Shown here piece by piece: positions 1 to 10,199 of a stretch of DNA of 64,000 bases; the first letter of the stretch is position 1, and every line of letters starts with the position of its first letter. Source of the DNA: Qipengyuania spongiae (GTDB lineage: Bacteria > Pseudomonadota > Alphaproteobacteria > Sphingomonadales > Sphingomonadaceae); the NCBI RefSeq assembly GCF_026168555.1, contig NZ_CP092471.1, positions 72,501-136,500 of the forward strand, given 5' to 3'. Under the pieces are notes generated by a model. It did no database searches. It was not told where the DNA came from and worked only from the letters and a program-made list of their open reading frames with translations. The translations under genes and the position numbers were made by a program.

Positions 1-178
1 CATGGCGCTGGCGGTGCTGGCGGTAGAGACGGTGCTGCCCGCCTGGCCTGCATGGGCGAGGCTGCTGGTGCTGGTCCCCTCGGGGGCGGCGGCCTATTGC
101 GCCGCCATCTGGTTCGGCTGGCGGGAAGTGGTGCGCGACAGCTGGGCGATGATCAGGAACCGCGCGCCCGTGCCCTGA
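1..178 (+). CDS. C-terminal end of a probable polysaccharide flippase or other membrane protein (partial)
   Basis: The open frame enters from the left edge and stops with TGA at 176-178. The visible 58 residues hold one long hydrophobic stretch (AVLAVETVLPAW, then LLVLVPSGAAAY) and end in a short basic tail with WREVVRDSW. Membrane transporters of the Wzx/polysaccharide-flippase type often end this way, and the convergent neighbour is a family 2 glycosyltransferase, so a surface-glycan locus is plausible. An ATG at 2-4 is in frame but has no visible upstream context. The family assignment is inference from context only. The gene overlaps the convergent glycosyltransferase by 26 bases. Confidence 0.45.
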   Translation, partial: MALAVLAVETVLPAWPAWARLLVLVPSGAAAYCAAIWFGWREVVRDSWAMIRNRAPVP

Positions 179-1037
179 CGGCTGCGGCCCGCATCCGTGC
201 CAGCGCCCGCCGATCGAACCAGTACCACACCGGGCTGAGGCGCGGCCTCAGGCGGGGCAGCCATGCCTCGTAGATATCGGCCATGCGCGATGGAATGTCG
301 TGCGGCCCGGTCTCGCGCATGATCGCGCTGATCATGCGGTTCTGGAAATGGCGGACCGCGTAACTGACCATTCGCTTCGATTGCATTCTGAGGCTCGCGG
401 GATGGATCGTGTTCGGCTCGCACAGGAAACCCGCCCCCTCGCAGGCGATCACGCGCGCATCGTCCCAGTCCGCATCCCCGCCGAGATCGGTATGGGCGAG
501 CGCGCCGATCAGGCTGTCATCGCCCACCAGATCCTCCGGCAGGCGTAATCCGCTCGCCCGCAGCCGCTCTACGAAGGCGCCAGACAAGGCATAGAGATCG
601 CCGAACAGCCCGCCGTCCTTACAAAGGAGCTGGCGATACTCCGCCGCCCGCCGCCCGTTGCGCGGCATCCCGGCGGCGGCGTTGGCCCCGGGGTGGTCGC
701 GCAGGCAGCGTGCAAGTGCCTCGACCGAGCCCGGCAGTAGCCGAGCATCGCCATCGACGAACACGAAGGTTTCAGCCCGCGGCGCCTCGTCGAGCATGAA
801 GCGGTTCCAGCTGCGCGCCTTGCCGCCTTCGGAATATTCGACAAGGCGGACGCCACGGCTTTCGTAGCGCCGCACGATGGCGGCCGTCCCATCGGTGCTG
901 CCATTGACCACCACGGCAACTGCGATCGACGGATCGCCCAATGGCAGGCTGTCGAGGCAAGCACCGATCAAGCACTCTTCATTATGCGCCAGCACGCAGA
1001 TCAGGATCGGTGTTCCTTCGGTGTTGCTGGCGGCCAT
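153..1037 (-). CDS. Glycosyltransferase family 2 (GT-A fold)
   Basis: A 294-residue protein with the GT2 layout. An N-terminal nucleotide-sugar binding half opens with ILICVLAHNE, followed by VVVNGSTDGT. A metal-binding DxD-type motif (FVFVDGDAR) lies near residue 100. The C-terminal acceptor half has no clear membrane anchor. It probably transfers a sugar to a surface polysaccharide or lipid-linked glycan at the inner face of the membrane; the substrate cannot be read from sequence. The start at 1037 is chosen because an AAAGG-type ribosome site precedes it. The frame stays open for 31 more codons upstream, but these look non-coding. It converges on the flippase-like gene and overlaps its end. 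Confidence 0.85.
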   Translation of the reverse strand: MAASNTEGTPILICVLAHNEECLIGACLDSLPLGDPSIAVAVVVNGSTDGTAAIVRRYESRGVRLVEYSEGGKARSWNRFMLDEAPRAETFVFVDGDARLLPGSVEALARCLRDHPGANAAAGMPRNGRRAAEYRQLLCKDGGLFGDLYALSGAFVERLRASGLRLPEDLVGDDSLIGALAHTDLGGDADWDDARVIACEGAGFLCEPNTIHPASLRMQSKRMVSYAVRHFQNRMISAIMRETGPHDIPSRMADIYEAWLPRLRPRLSPVWYWFDRRALARMRAAAVRARARGS

Positions 1038-1157
1038 CGCCCCGCCTTTATCAAGCCGTCCTAGCCCGGTCACCGCAATTTGGCGCCGCCGCCCGGCAAT
1101 GGTACAAGACTGGGCTCGCCCGTCACGCAATGCGCGGGCGCCCGAGGGAGAAAAGCG

Positions 1158-2054
1158 ATGCTCCTGTCGATGATTGCCCCCTTATTGCTGGCCGCCGCGC
1201 AGGGACCGCAACCCTCATCGCCTGATGACGATCCGCCCACACCTGCTGAAGTCGAGGAGCTGGCGTTCGACCGCGATCGCTATGAACGCATGACCGTGCC
1301 GGTGACCATCGCCGGGCGCGGCCCCTATCGCTTCATGGTCGATACGGGATCGCAGGCGACCGTCGTCACTCCGCGGATCGTCGAGGATCTCGCCCTTCAG
1401 CCCGACGGGCAAGCGCTCGTCGTCGGCATGGGCTCGAGCGCCTTGGTCAGTACGCTGACGCTCGATGGGCTCGAATTCGCCAATCGCAGGCTCGACAACC
1501 TTCGCACGCCCCTTCTGCTCGACAGCCATATCGGCGCGGACGGGATTCTTGGCCTCGATTCGCTGCAGGATCTGCGGGTGCTGATGGATTTCCGGGAAGA
1601 TCGCATCCTCGTCGCCGATGCCCGCGATCTTGGCGGAAATTCGGGTTACGAGATCGTGGTCAGGGCGCGGCGCAAGCTCGGGCAGATGATCATCACCGAC
1701 GCACGCATCGGCAACATCAGAGTGAACGTCCTCATCGATACTGGGACTCAGCGTTCGTTCGGCAATCGCGCGCTGCGCGAACGGCTGCGCACGAGCGAGC
1801 ACGGAACGGAGATCATGACCGACGTCCACGGCAGCGCGATCGAGAACGAACTGCGGCTTGCCCGTCGCCTCAGCATTGGAGGCATCACTCTCGCGCGGCT
1901 TCCCATCGGTTTTGCCGACAGCCCTACCTTCGCCGCGCTCGGTCTCGAAAATCAGCCTGCTCTGGTGCTCGGCATCGGAGATCTGCGTGCGTTTCGCCGC
2001 GTGGCCATCGATTTCAACCAGCGCAGGATTTTGTTCGACCTGCCGGGCAGATAA
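1158..2054 (+). CDS. Retropepsin-like aspartic protease with two DTG motifs
   Basis: A 298-residue protein with an N-terminal signal-like segment (MLLSMIAPLLLAAAQG), so probably exported. Two catalytic signatures are visible: VDTGSQ with Asp62, and IDTGTQ with Asp194. The first is followed by a hydrophobic-hydrophobic-Gly motif (ILGLD). Bacterial clan AA proteases of the Asp_protease_2 type often have one DTG per chain and act as dimers. Here two repeats in one chain could build both halves of the active site, as in pepsin. The start follows a GGGAG ribosome site. The substrate is unknown. The downstream ABC exporter is a separate gene 80 bases away. Confidence 0.75.
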   Translation: MLLSMIAPLLLAAAQGPQPSSPDDDPPTPAEVEELAFDRDRYERMTVPVTIAGRGPYRFMVDTGSQATVVTPRIVEDLALQPDGQALVVGMGSSALVSTLTLDGLEFANRRLDNLRTPLLLDSHIGADGILGLDSLQDLRVLMDFREDRILVADARDLGGNSGYEIVVRARRKLGQMIITDARIGNIRVNVLIDTGTQRSFGNRALRERLRTSEHGTEIMTDVHGSAIENELRLARRLSIGGITLARLPIGFADSPTFAALGLENQPALVLGIGDLRAFRRVAIDFNQRRILFDLPGR

Positions 2055-2134
2055 GCCTGCTCTGCCGCCGGGGCGCCGGCCGGCCCGCCCGAGGTGCCTT
2101 GCGATAACGCGCCCCCGGCCCCATCTGGTCCGCC

Positions 2135-3964
2135 ATGCCTCCCGATACCGTGACGCCCGGCCAGCGCGACCCGGAAAGCTGGTCCACGCTGCGGCGCTTC
2201 CTTCCCTATCTCTGGCCCAAGGACAATGCGGGCCTGCGCGCCCGGATCGTGGTGGCGATGCTGTTCGTGCTGGCGGCAAAGGGCGTCACGCTCGCGCTTC
2301 CGCTCCTCTACAAGCGCGTGGTCGACACCATGGCGCTGGAAGGCGATCCACTGCTGTGGGTCGCGGTCGGCTTCGTGCTGGCCTATACCGCCGGGCGCTT
2401 CGCCGCGACCATGTTCGACCAGGTTCGCAACATCGCTTTCGAGCGCGTCGGCCAGGTCGCCACGCGCCATCTGGCCGAGGACGTCTTTTCGCGCCTCCAC
2501 CGGCTGAGCCTGCGCTTCCATCTCTCCCGCCGCACGGGCGAAGTCACCAAGACCGTCGAGCGCGGAACCAAGAGCATCGATTCGATGCTCTATTTCCTCC
2601 TTTTCAACATCGCGCCGACGATCATCGAGCTGATCGCGGTGGGCGCGATCTTCTGGACGCTGTTCGGCTGGGAACTGGTCGCCGCCACCGCCGTGACAGT
2701 GGTGCTCTATATCTGGGTCACCCGCGTCATCACCGAATGGCGCACGGCCCTGCGCGCGCGAATGAACGAGCTCGACGGCACGGCGCTCTCGCGCGCCGTC
2801 GATTCGCTGCTGAACTACGAGACGGTGAAATATTTCGGTGCGGAGAGCCGCGAGGAAGAACGCTACGCCAAGGCCGCCGGCGCCTATGCCGAGGCCGCGA
2901 TCCGCTCGGAAAATTCGCTCGGGCTCCTGAATATCGTCCAGGCGCTCATCACCAATCTCCTCCTCGGGGCGGCGATGGCCTTCGTCGTGTGGAAATGGTC
3001 GCAGGGCGCGCTGACGGTCGGGGATCTGGTGGCGATCCAGACCTATCTCATCCAGCTTTTCCGCCCGCTCGACATGCTCGGCTGGGTCTACCGCACGATT
3101 CGCCAAGGGCTGGTCGACATGGCGGCCATGTTCCGCCTGATCGACACCAGGGTCGAGGTCGAGGACCGCCCCGGCGCGCCCGCCCTAGCCGTGCGCCGAC
3201 CGAGCGTGACCTTCGAGAATGTCGTGTTCGGCTATGAATCCGAGCGCACGATACTCCACGGTCTCTCCTTCGAAGTCGAGGCGGGGCAGAACGTCGCCAT
3301 CGTCGGCCCGTCAGGCGCGGGCAAAAGCACCATCGCGCGGCTGCTGTTCCGCTTCTACGATCCGCAATCCGGCCGCATTCTGATCGACGGGCAGGATATC
3401 CGCGAAGTCACGCAGGCGAGCGTGCGCGCGGCGATCGGCATCGTCCCGCAAGACAGCGTGCTGTTCAACGAGACGATCGGCTACAACATCGCCTATGGCC
3501 GGCCCCGCTCGGCAGGCGAGGCGACGCACGACCAAATTATCGAGGCGGCCCGCGGCGCGGCGATACTGCCCTTCATCGAAGGACTGCCCCAGGGTTTCGA
3601 GACCGAGGTGGGCGAACGCGGGCTGAAACTGTCAGGCGGCGAGAAGCAGCGCGTCGCCATCGCCCGCACCCTGCTCAAAAACCCGCCGATCGTTGTGCTG
3701 GACGAGGCGACCAGCGCGCTCGACAGCCGGACCGAACAGGACATTCTCGGCACACTCCGCCGGATCAGCCGCGACCGGACGACTCTGTCCATCGCGCACC
3801 GCCTCTCTACGATCGCCGATGCCGACCGCATCCTTGTGCTGGAAGAGGGCCGCCTCGCAGAGAGCGGCACCCACATCGACCTGCTGCGCGCCCGCGGTCT
3901 CTATGCCGAGATGTGGGCGCGCCAGCAGGCAGATGGCGAAGGGCTCGACGAAGCGGCCGAGTGA
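2135..3964 (+). CDS. ABC transporter, Atm1/HMT1-type exporter (fused TMD-NBD)
   Basis: A 609-residue half-transporter. About 300 residues form six membrane helices (type IV ABC exporter fold), followed by one ATPase domain. The nucleotide-binding domain shows Walker A GPSGAGKST near residue 391, the signature LSGGEKQR near 498, Walker B VVLDEATSALD, and an H-loop histidine in SIAHRLST. The motif FHLSRRTGEVTK and the overall sequence resemble bacterial Atm1/ABCB7 proteins, which homodimerise in the inner membrane and export glutathione-bound metals or persulfides. Substrate is inferred from family. It converges on the M16 peptidase gene with only 14 bases between stop codons. Confidence 0.88.
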   Translation: MPPDTVTPGQRDPESWSTLRRFLPYLWPKDNAGLRARIVVAMLFVLAAKGVTLALPLLYKRVVDTMALEGDPLLWVAVGFVLAYTAGRFAATMFDQVRNIAFERVGQVATRHLAEDVFSRLHRLSLRFHLSRRTGEVTKTVERGTKSIDSMLYFLLFNIAPTIIELIAVGAIFWTLFGWELVAATAVTVVLYIWVTRVITEWRTALRARMNELDGTALSRAVDSLLNYETVKYFGAESREEERYAKAAGAYAEAAIRSENSLGLLNIVQALITNLLLGAAMAFVVWKWSQGALTVGDLVAIQTYLIQLFRPLDMLGWVYRTIRQGLVDMAAMFRLIDTRVEVEDRPGAPALAVRRPSVTFENVVFGYESERTILHGLSFEVEAGQNVAIVGPSGAGKSTIARLLFRFYDPQSGRILIDGQDIREVTQASVRAAIGIVPQDSVLFNETIGYNIAYGRPRSAGEATHDQIIEAARGAAILPFIEGLPQGFETEVGERGLKLSGGEKQRVAIARTLLKNPPIVVLDEATSALDSRTEQDILGTLRRISRDRTTLSIAHRLSTIADADRILVLEEGRLAESGTHIDLLRARGLYAEMWARQQADGEGLDEAAE

Positions 3965-3978
3965 TCAGACGACGCTGA

Positions 3979-6819
3979 TTAGTCGGCCGCGCCGCGGAGG
4001 CTGCTGCGTGCAAGGTCGAGTTCGCTGGCGGGAATCACCTCGACGTCCGGACGGATTGCCCGCAAATCGTCGATGAATTCCGCCGCATTGCCGACCACGA
4101 CCACCGTCGCCTTGTCCGCCGAGACGTAGCGTGCCGCAGCGGCGCTCGCTTCGGCCGGAGTGATCGCGGCGATCTCGGTCGCGTAGCGTGCCGCTTCGGC
4201 GGGTTCGAGACCGTACATCAGCAATTCGGCAACGATGTTGTTGAATCCGCCCGAGGTCTCCAGCGCGCGGCCGTAATTGCCCGTGAGGTAGAGCTGGCGC
4301 TTGCCGATCAGATCGGCATCGAATGCCTCGCTTCCCAGCCGGTCGAATTCGTTCAGGAACACCTGAACCACCTCGTCGGCCGTCGCGTTCTGGGTCTGCG
4401 AGCTGGCGACCAGATAGGCGTCGTCGGCGCGTGCCGGCAGTCCGCTGCCCGCGCCGTAGCTGATCGAACGCTTGGTCCGCACTTCCTCGAACAGGCGTCC
4501 GCTCGATCCGCCGCCCAGAATCGCATTGGCGAGTTCGAGCGGCAGATAGTCCTCGCCCGAGCGCGACGGTGCGCGCAACCCGGCATAGACCGCCGCCTGC
4601 CCCGCGTCGGGCATGTCTATGACCACGGTGCGGACCGGCGCGGCCTTGCCCGCCGCATTACCGATGGGCTGCGGCACCGGCGCTTGCGACGTCCAGCCTC
4701 CGAACAGCGTGTTCGAAAGCGTTACCGCTTGTTCGGGCGAGATGCCGCCGCTGACGATGATCTTGGTCTGTGCGGGATGCCACCAGCTGCGCGCATGACC
4801 GAGCAGGTCCTCGCGGGTGATGGCGGCAAGGCTCGCCTGGGTGCCGCCGGGCTGCGATCCGTAGGGCGCATCGCCGTAGAAGACCGGCCGCGCGACCATC
4901 GCCGCCAGCGCGCCGGGATCCTTGAGCGACACCTGCAGCCCGTCGATCGCCCGCTTGCGCTCGCGCTCGAACTCCTCGGCCGGGTAGTCGGCGCTGCGGA
5001 TCATCGCCGCCAGAACGCGGCCCGCCGCTTCCATGTTGGCGACCGGCGCGGTCAGGCTGAAGAAGGTGCCATCGCTGCCCGCAGTCGCACTGATGCTGGC
5101 GCCGAGGCTTTCCAGCCGGGCCGCGATCTCCTGCGCGCCCATGCCGCCGGCGCCCTTGTCCGCCAGCGTTGCCGCCATGTTGGCGACCCCCGCCTTCGCG
5201 CGTTCATCGGACTTCGCGCCACCGGGCACCAGCACGGTCATCGCGGCGAAGGGCACGTCGCCGGTCTGCGCGGCGACCACCTCGATTCCGTTCGCCAGAA
5301 TGCGCTCGACGATGGCGGGCGCTTCGACGACGGGCTTCGTGCCGGGCTCGGGCAGCGGGTCGCGCTCGCTTTCGGGGCGGACGGCCAGCGGCGTGCTGGT
5401 CGGTTCGGGCAGCGTGCGGAAGGTCGGGAACGGCGCGGGGTTGGCCCATTGCGACGGGTTCTCCTCGCCCTGCTCGTAAGCCATGTCGACCCGCCCCTCG
5501 GGATCGAGCCATTCGGCGGCGACCCGCTGCACATCTGCGATGCTGACCGCGGCGACCGCCTTTAGCCGCTTGTCGGCAGCCTTGGGATCGCCGGTCGAAA
5601 CCAGCGCTTCGCCCAGTTCGAAGGCGCGGCCCGTGGCGGTTTCGCGACTACGGAGCGCGGAGGAGAGTATCTCGTTCTTGGCCTCGGCAAGCTCGGCGGC
5701 GGTCACCGGCGTCGTCCGCACCCTCTCGAACTCGGTGTCGAGGATCGTCTTCACTTCCGCCGCATCGGCAGTCGGATTGGTGATGGCATAGCCGGCGATC
5801 ATCCCCGCCTCCTCGCCGTCACTATAGTAGAAGCTCGCGTCGACCGCCTTGCCCGAGCGGACAAGCGCCTCGTTCAGCCGGCTGTTGTCGCCGCGCGCCA
5901 TGATCGCGGCCAGCACTTCGAGAGCGGCGGCGTCTTGGGTCGCGGTCTTCGGACCTTTCCACAAGGTTCCCCGGATCGGCAGGGGCACGTTCGGCGCGCG
6001 GGCGACGATGGTGCGCGGGCTCGTCCGCTCCGGCTCTTCCGCCGTCAGTTCGAGGGGCACCGGGTTCTCGCGCGGCGGAATGTCGGCGAAATAGCGCTCG
6101 ACCATGGCGCGCAGAGCCGCCATGTCGAAATTGCCGGCCACGATCAGCGTCGCGGTGTCGGGCCCGTAATAGGCTTCGTGGAAGGCCAGCGCATCGCCCA
6201 GCGTCGCGGCGTCGAGTTCCTCGATCGAGCCGATGCCCGGCCGGCGATAGGCGGTGGTGTCGTAGGCGTTCTCTGGCAGGACGAACCGCTGGAACCGGCC
6301 ATAGGGCGGCGCGAGAACGCGCTGGCGCAGTTCCTCCTTCACCACGTCGCGCTCGCGATTGAACACCTCGTCGTCAACCACGGGAAAGGCCATGCGCTCC
6401 CGGTGGGTCCACAGCATCCGCTCGAGATATTCCGCCGGCACGATCTCGAAATAATTGGTCCGGTCGGGCCCGTTGGAGGCGTTGCGCGTGCCGCCCACAT
6501 CGGCAGTCAGCCCGTAAATCTGGTTGTAAGGCATGTTCAGCGTCTTGCGGCTGAGAATGTGCTCGAACAGATGCGCGAAGCCGCTGCGGCCCTCGGGGTC
6601 GAGCTTGGACCCGACATCGTACCACATCGACGTCATCACATTGGCGGTGGTGTCGTCCTTGATCGCAATCACCCGCAGCCCGTTGTCGAGCTTCCATTCG
6701 GTGAAGGCGATTTCCGGCGCGGTGATCGTAACCTGCGCGCCGTCCTGCGCAGCGAGCGGCGTGGCGGCGGAGGCAAGCGCCACGGCGGCGGTCGATACGG
6801 CGAGCAATGTGCGGATCAT
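3979..6819 (-). CDS. M16 family zinc metallopeptidase, two-domain (pitrilysin/insulinase type)
   Basis: A 946-residue protein with a Sec signal peptide (hydrophobic to residue 24, cleavage after PLAAQ), so periplasmic. The first peptidase half carries the inverted zinc motif HLFEH at residues 83-87. The second half (from about residue 510) lacks an HxxEH and is probably the structural, inactive repeat typical of fused M16 proteins. Length fits the tandem two-unit form. Likely role: degradation of peptides in the periplasm. The start lies 209 bases from the divergent SulP gene. No operon partner is evident. Confidence 0.88.
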   Translation of the reverse strand: MIRTLLAVSTAAVALASAATPLAAQDGAQVTITAPEIAFTEWKLDNGLRVIAIKDDTTANVMTSMWYDVGSKLDPEGRSGFAHLFEHILSRKTLNMPYNQIYGLTADVGGTRNASNGPDRTNYFEIVPAEYLERMLWTHRERMAFPVVDDEVFNRERDVVKEELRQRVLAPPYGRFQRFVLPENAYDTTAYRRPGIGSIEELDAATLGDALAFHEAYYGPDTATLIVAGNFDMAALRAMVERYFADIPPRENPVPLELTAEEPERTSPRTIVARAPNVPLPIRGTLWKGPKTATQDAAALEVLAAIMARGDNSRLNEALVRSGKAVDASFYYSDGEEAGMIAGYAITNPTADAAEVKTILDTEFERVRTTPVTAAELAEAKNEILSSALRSRETATGRAFELGEALVSTGDPKAADKRLKAVAAVSIADVQRVAAEWLDPEGRVDMAYEQGEENPSQWANPAPFPTFRTLPEPTSTPLAVRPESERDPLPEPGTKPVVEAPAIVERILANGIEVVAAQTGDVPFAAMTVLVPGGAKSDERAKAGVANMAATLADKGAGGMGAQEIAARLESLGASISATAGSDGTFFSLTAPVANMEAAGRVLAAMIRSADYPAEEFERERKRAIDGLQVSLKDPGALAAMVARPVFYGDAPYGSQPGGTQASLAAITREDLLGHARSWWHPAQTKIIVSGGISPEQAVTLSNTLFGGWTSQAPVPQPIGNAAGKAAPVRTVVIDMPDAGQAAVYAGLRAPSRSGEDYLPLELANAILGGGSSGRLFEEVRTKRSISYGAGSGLPARADDAYLVASSQTQNATADEVVQVFLNEFDRLGSEAFDADLIGKRQLYLTGNYGRALETSGGFNNIVAELLMYGLEPAEAARYATEIAAITPAEASAAAARYVSADKATVVVVGNAAEFIDDLRAIRPDVEVIPASELDLARSSLRGAAD

Positions 6820-7028
6820 CTGGTCGAACCCCTTCCCCTGAACAATCGCGCGGACTCTAGAGGCCGGACCGCGAATGGCAACCGCCCGCCTCCACGAACG
6901 GCGCTCCGCCCCCGACCGGCAGCTTCACGCCCCGCCGCGCGAGGTTGTGCTGCACCGCACAAATGGTACAGGGCCGCCTATCGGCAGCGCCAGGTATCAA
7001 GAGCGCCCGAACCCAGACAGGTGTGAAC

Positions 7029-8534
7029 ATGACAATTTCCGGTACGCTTCAGCGCGACTGGTTCGGCAATATCCGTGCCGACATTCTTGCAGGTATCGTG
7101 GTCGCGCTCGCGCTGATTCCCGAGGCGATCGGTTTCTCGATCATCGCCGGGGTCGATCCGCGCGTGGGGCTCTATGCCTCGGTCGCGATCGCCATGGTCA
7201 TCGCCTTTACCGGTGGGCGCCCGGGCATGATCAGCGCGGCGACGGCGGCCGTGGCGGTCGTCGTTGTGCCGCTGGTTCGCGAATACGGCGTTGAATACCT
7301 TTTCGCCGCCACGATCCTGATGGGCATCTTTCAGGGCCTTGCCGCGCTGCTGCGCTTCGACCTTCTGATGCAGTTCGTCAGCCGCAGCGTCATCACCGGC
7401 TTCGTCAACGCGCTCGCCATCTTGATTTTCATGGCCCAGCTTCCCCAGCTCATCCCCGGCAATCCCGGTGTCGGTCTGGAAGCCTATGCGATGGTCGGGG
7501 CCGCGCTGGCGATGATCTATCTCCTGCCGCGCGTCACCACCGCTATCCCCAGCCCGCTTATCGCGATTGTCGTGCTGACCGCTCTGGCGATCTGGCTCGG
7601 GGCGCCGGTGAATACGGTTGCCGACATGGGCGAGCTGCCCGACGGCCTGCCCTATTTCACCCTGCCCGACGTGCCGCTGACTTGGGAAACGCTGCGGATC
7701 ATCGCGCCCTACTCGGCGACGATGGCGGCGGTGGGCCTGCTCGAATCACTGCTGACCGCGCAGATCGTCGACGACATGACGCACACCGGATCGGACAAGC
7801 GGCGCGAGAGCGCGGGGCAAGGCGCGGCCAATGTGGTCGCCGCGCTGTTCGGCGGGATGGGTGGCTGCGCGATGATCGGCCAATCGGTCATCAACGTCAC
7901 CAGCGGCGGGCGCGGGCGGCTGTCGACCTTCACCGCCGGGTTATCGCTGCTGATCATGCTGGTCTTGCTGGGCGATCTCGTCGGCCGGGTGCCGATGCCC
8001 GCACTGGTGGCGATCATGATCATGGTTTCGATCGGGACCTTCTCGTGGAACTCGATCCCCAATCTCGGCAAGCATCCCTGGCAGAGCTCGGTGGTGATGC
8101 TGACCACGGTGGGCGTGGTAGTGATCACCCACAATCTCGCGCTCGGCGTGCTGGCGGGCGTAATCCTGTCGGGCGTCTTCTTCACCCAAAAGGTGATGGG
8201 CCTGTTCGAAGTGGTCCGAACGCGCGAAGACGAAAGCGCGATCTACCGCGCCGAAGGCCAGGTTTTCTATGCCAGTGTCGACCGGTTCGAAGCCGCCTTC
8301 GGACCCGAAAGCGGCCAGTCCGACCCCGCCGACCACGTCGTGATCGACGTGTCGAAAGCGCATTTCTGGGACATCAGCGCGGTCGGCGCGCTCGACAAGG
8401 TGGTCGAACGGATGCGCCGAAACGGCCGCAGCGTGAAAGTCGTCGGCCTAAACCGTGCCAGCGCCGACCTCGTCGACAAGTTCGCGCTGACCGACAAGAC
8501 GGGTGTCGAAAGCGGGCTTGCGCCTCATCCTTGA
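7029..8534 (+). CDS. SulP family anion permease with STAS domain
   Basis: A 501-residue inner-membrane transporter. The N-terminal part has the SulP signature region ([19 protein letters not shown]) and about 10-12 hydrophobic segments up to roughly residue 400. The last 100 residues form a cytoplasmic STAS domain ([20 protein letters not shown]). Members move sulfate, bicarbonate or dicarboxylates; the substrate here is not determined by sequence. ATG at 7029 is chosen because membrane topology starts right after it. Upstream in-frame codons contain unusual residues and lack a ribosome site. It converges with a small membrane protein gene. Confidence 0.87.
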   Translation: MTISGTLQRDWFGNIRADILAGIVVALALIPEAIGFSIIAGVDPRVGLYASVAIAMVIAFTGGRPGMISAATAAVAVVVVPLVREYGVEYLFAATILMGIFQGLAALLRFDLLMQFVSRSVITGFVNALAILIFMAQLPQLIPGNPGVGLEAYAMVGAALAMIYLLPRVTTAIPSPLIAIVVLTALAIWLGAPVNTVADMGELPDGLPYFTLPDVPLTWETLRIIAPYSATMAAVGLLESLLTAQIVDDMTHTGSDKRRESAGQGAANVVAALFGGMGGCAMIGQSVINVTSGGRGRLSTFTAGLSLLIMLVLLGDLVGRVPMPALVAIMIMVSIGTFSWNSIPNLGKHPWQSSVVMLTTVGVVVITHNLALGVLAGVILSGVFFTQKVMGLFEVVRTREDESAIYRAEGQVFYASVDRFEAAFGPESGQSDPADHVVIDVSKAHFWDISAVGALDKVVERMRRNGRSVKVVGLNRASADLVDKFALTDKTGVESGLAPHP

Positions 8535-8564
8535 GCGGGTGGGCGGCCTTTGGGTGGAAAGCCG

Positions 8565-8795
8565 TCAAACCTTCCTGAAGGGATTGTGGCGAACAAAGAA
8601 GGCGCGACCGACGACCGCAGCGCCAGCCAACCCCAAGGCCACGACCAGGCCAACGAAGCCGTAGGTGAGCCACTGACTGGATGAAAGGGCGTCATTCCAG
8701 AAGGTGACGCCAAGATAGCCAATGAGCAAGGCGCAGCCCACGATGACGAAGCCAGTTCTAAAAAATGGACGGCGGACCTTCTGTCGTCGGCTCAT
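8565..8795 (-). CDS. Small two-helix membrane protein, unknown function
   Basis: A 76-residue ORF with a basic N-terminus (MSRRQKVRR) and two hydrophobic helices, FVIVGCALLIGYLGV and YGFVGLVVALGLAGAAVVG. It ends in a basic tail, so both ends are probably cytoplasmic. It sits between the sulP gene and hslU. I do not recognise a family. The composition and membrane topology argue that it is a real gene, but its only support is length and hydrophobicity. Confidence 0.5.
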   Translation of the reverse strand: MSRRQKVRRPFFRTGFVIVGCALLIGYLGVTFWNDALSSSQWLTYGFVGLVVALGLAGAAVVGRAFFVRHNPFRKV

Positions 8796-8893
8796 GTATC
8801 GCCCCTCTTAAGCAGTTGCTTGTCCAGAATGACCGCCGAACCAAATGTCCGCAATGGGGTCGTTTCCCGCCGTCCCGCAATTTTCGCTTCGGC

Positions 8894-10192
8894 CTAGAGA
8901 ATATACTTCGACAGATCCGCATCGCCCGCCAGTTCGTCGAGGCGTTCGCGCACGTAGGCCGCATCCACCGTAATCGTCTCGCCGGCATGATCCTCGGCGG
9001 TGAAGCTGATGTCCTCGACCAGCCGTTCCATCACGGTCTGGAGGCGGCGGGCGCCGATATTCTCGACGCTTTCGTTCACTTGCGCCGCGATCTTCGCGAC
9101 CTCAGCGATCGCGTCCTCGGTGATGTCCAGGGTCACGTCCTCGGTACCGATCAGCGCCTTGTACTGCTGCGGCAGATTGGCGCGGGTTTCGGTGAGGATG
9201 CGGACGAAATCCTCTTCGGTCAGCGCGCGCAGTTCCACCCGGATCGGCAGGCGGCCCTGGAGCTCGGGCAGCATGTCGGAGGGCTTCGAAACATGGAACG
9301 CGCCGCTGGCGATGAACAGGACGTGGTCGGTCTTCATCGGCCCGTATTTGGTCGCGACGGTTGTGCCTTCGATCAAGGGCAGCAGGTCACGCTGCACGCC
9401 CTCGCGGCTGACCGAACCGCCGCGCACGTCGCTGACCGCGATCTTGTCGATCTCGTCCAGGAAGACGATCCCATTGGTCTCGGCATTTTCCAGCGCGACG
9501 CGGGCGACGTCGTCCTGGTCCATGCGCTTCTCGGCCTCCTCCTCGACCAGCCGGTCCCACGCATCGGGGACCTTAAGCTTGCGCCGCTTGGTCGGGCTCT
9601 TGCCCATCGCCTTGCCGAGCATGTCGGAAAGGTCGATCATGCCGACCCCGCCGGGCATGCCGGGGATGTCCATCTGCTTGTTCGGAGTGTCCTTGACGTC
9701 GATCTCGACCTCGGTGTCGTTCATCGCGTTCTGGACGACGCGTTCGCGGAACGCCTGGCGCGTCGCTTCGCTGGCGCTGTCGCCGACCAACGCGGTCAGC
9801 AGCCGGTCCATCGCCGCCTCGCTCGCCTTCTCGCGCACAGCCTCGCGGCGGCGCTCCTTTTCCAGCCGGATCGCTTCCTCGACGAGGTCGCGGGCGATCT
9901 GTTCGACGTCGCGGCCGACATAGCCCACCTCGGTGAACTTGGTCGCCTCGACCTTGACGAAGGGAGCCTCGGCCAGCTTCGCCAGCCGTCGGCTGATCTC
10001 GGTCTTGCCGCAGCCGGTCGGGCCGATCATCAGGATGTTCTTGGGCGTCACCTCGTCGCGCAGGTCCGCGCCGAGCCGCTGGCGCCGCCAACGATTGCGC
10101 AGCGCCACGGCAACCGCGCGCTTTGCCTCCTTCTGGCCGATGATATGCTCGTCGAGCGAGGCGACGATCGCTTTCGGGGTCAGATTGTCCAT
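8894..10192 (-). CDS. hslU: ATP-dependent protease ATPase subunit HslU
   Basis: A 432-residue AAA+ unfoldase that feeds proteins to the HslV peptidase in the cytoplasm. Walker [10 protein letters not shown] lies at residues 57-65, with Walker B in VFLDEIDK. The long inserted I-domain is present, and the C-terminal tail LSKYIL is the conserved peptide that docks into HslV. Length matches alphaproteobacterial HslU. ATG at 10192 has an AGGA ribosome site at short spacing; an alternative start seven codons upstream would overlap hslV. It follows hslV with a 7-base gap, forming the usual hslVU operon. Confidence 0.97.
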   Translation of the reverse strand: MDNLTPKAIVASLDEHIIGQKEAKRAVAVALRNRWRRQRLGADLRDEVTPKNILMIGPTGCGKTEISRRLAKLAEAPFVKVEATKFTEVGYVGRDVEQIARDLVEEAIRLEKERRREAVREKASEAAMDRLLTALVGDSASEATRQAFRERVVQNAMNDTEVEIDVKDTPNKQMDIPGMPGGVGMIDLSDMLGKAMGKSPTKRRKLKVPDAWDRLVEEEAEKRMDQDDVARVALENAETNGIVFLDEIDKIAVSDVRGGSVSREGVQRDLLPLIEGTTVATKYGPMKTDHVLFIASGAFHVSKPSDMLPELQGRLPIRVELRALTEEDFVRILTETRANLPQQYKALIGTEDVTLDITEDAIAEVAKIAAQVNESVENIGARRLQTVMERLVEDISFTAEDHAGETITVDAAYVRERLDELAGDADLSKYIL

Positions 10193-10199
10193 CAAATCC

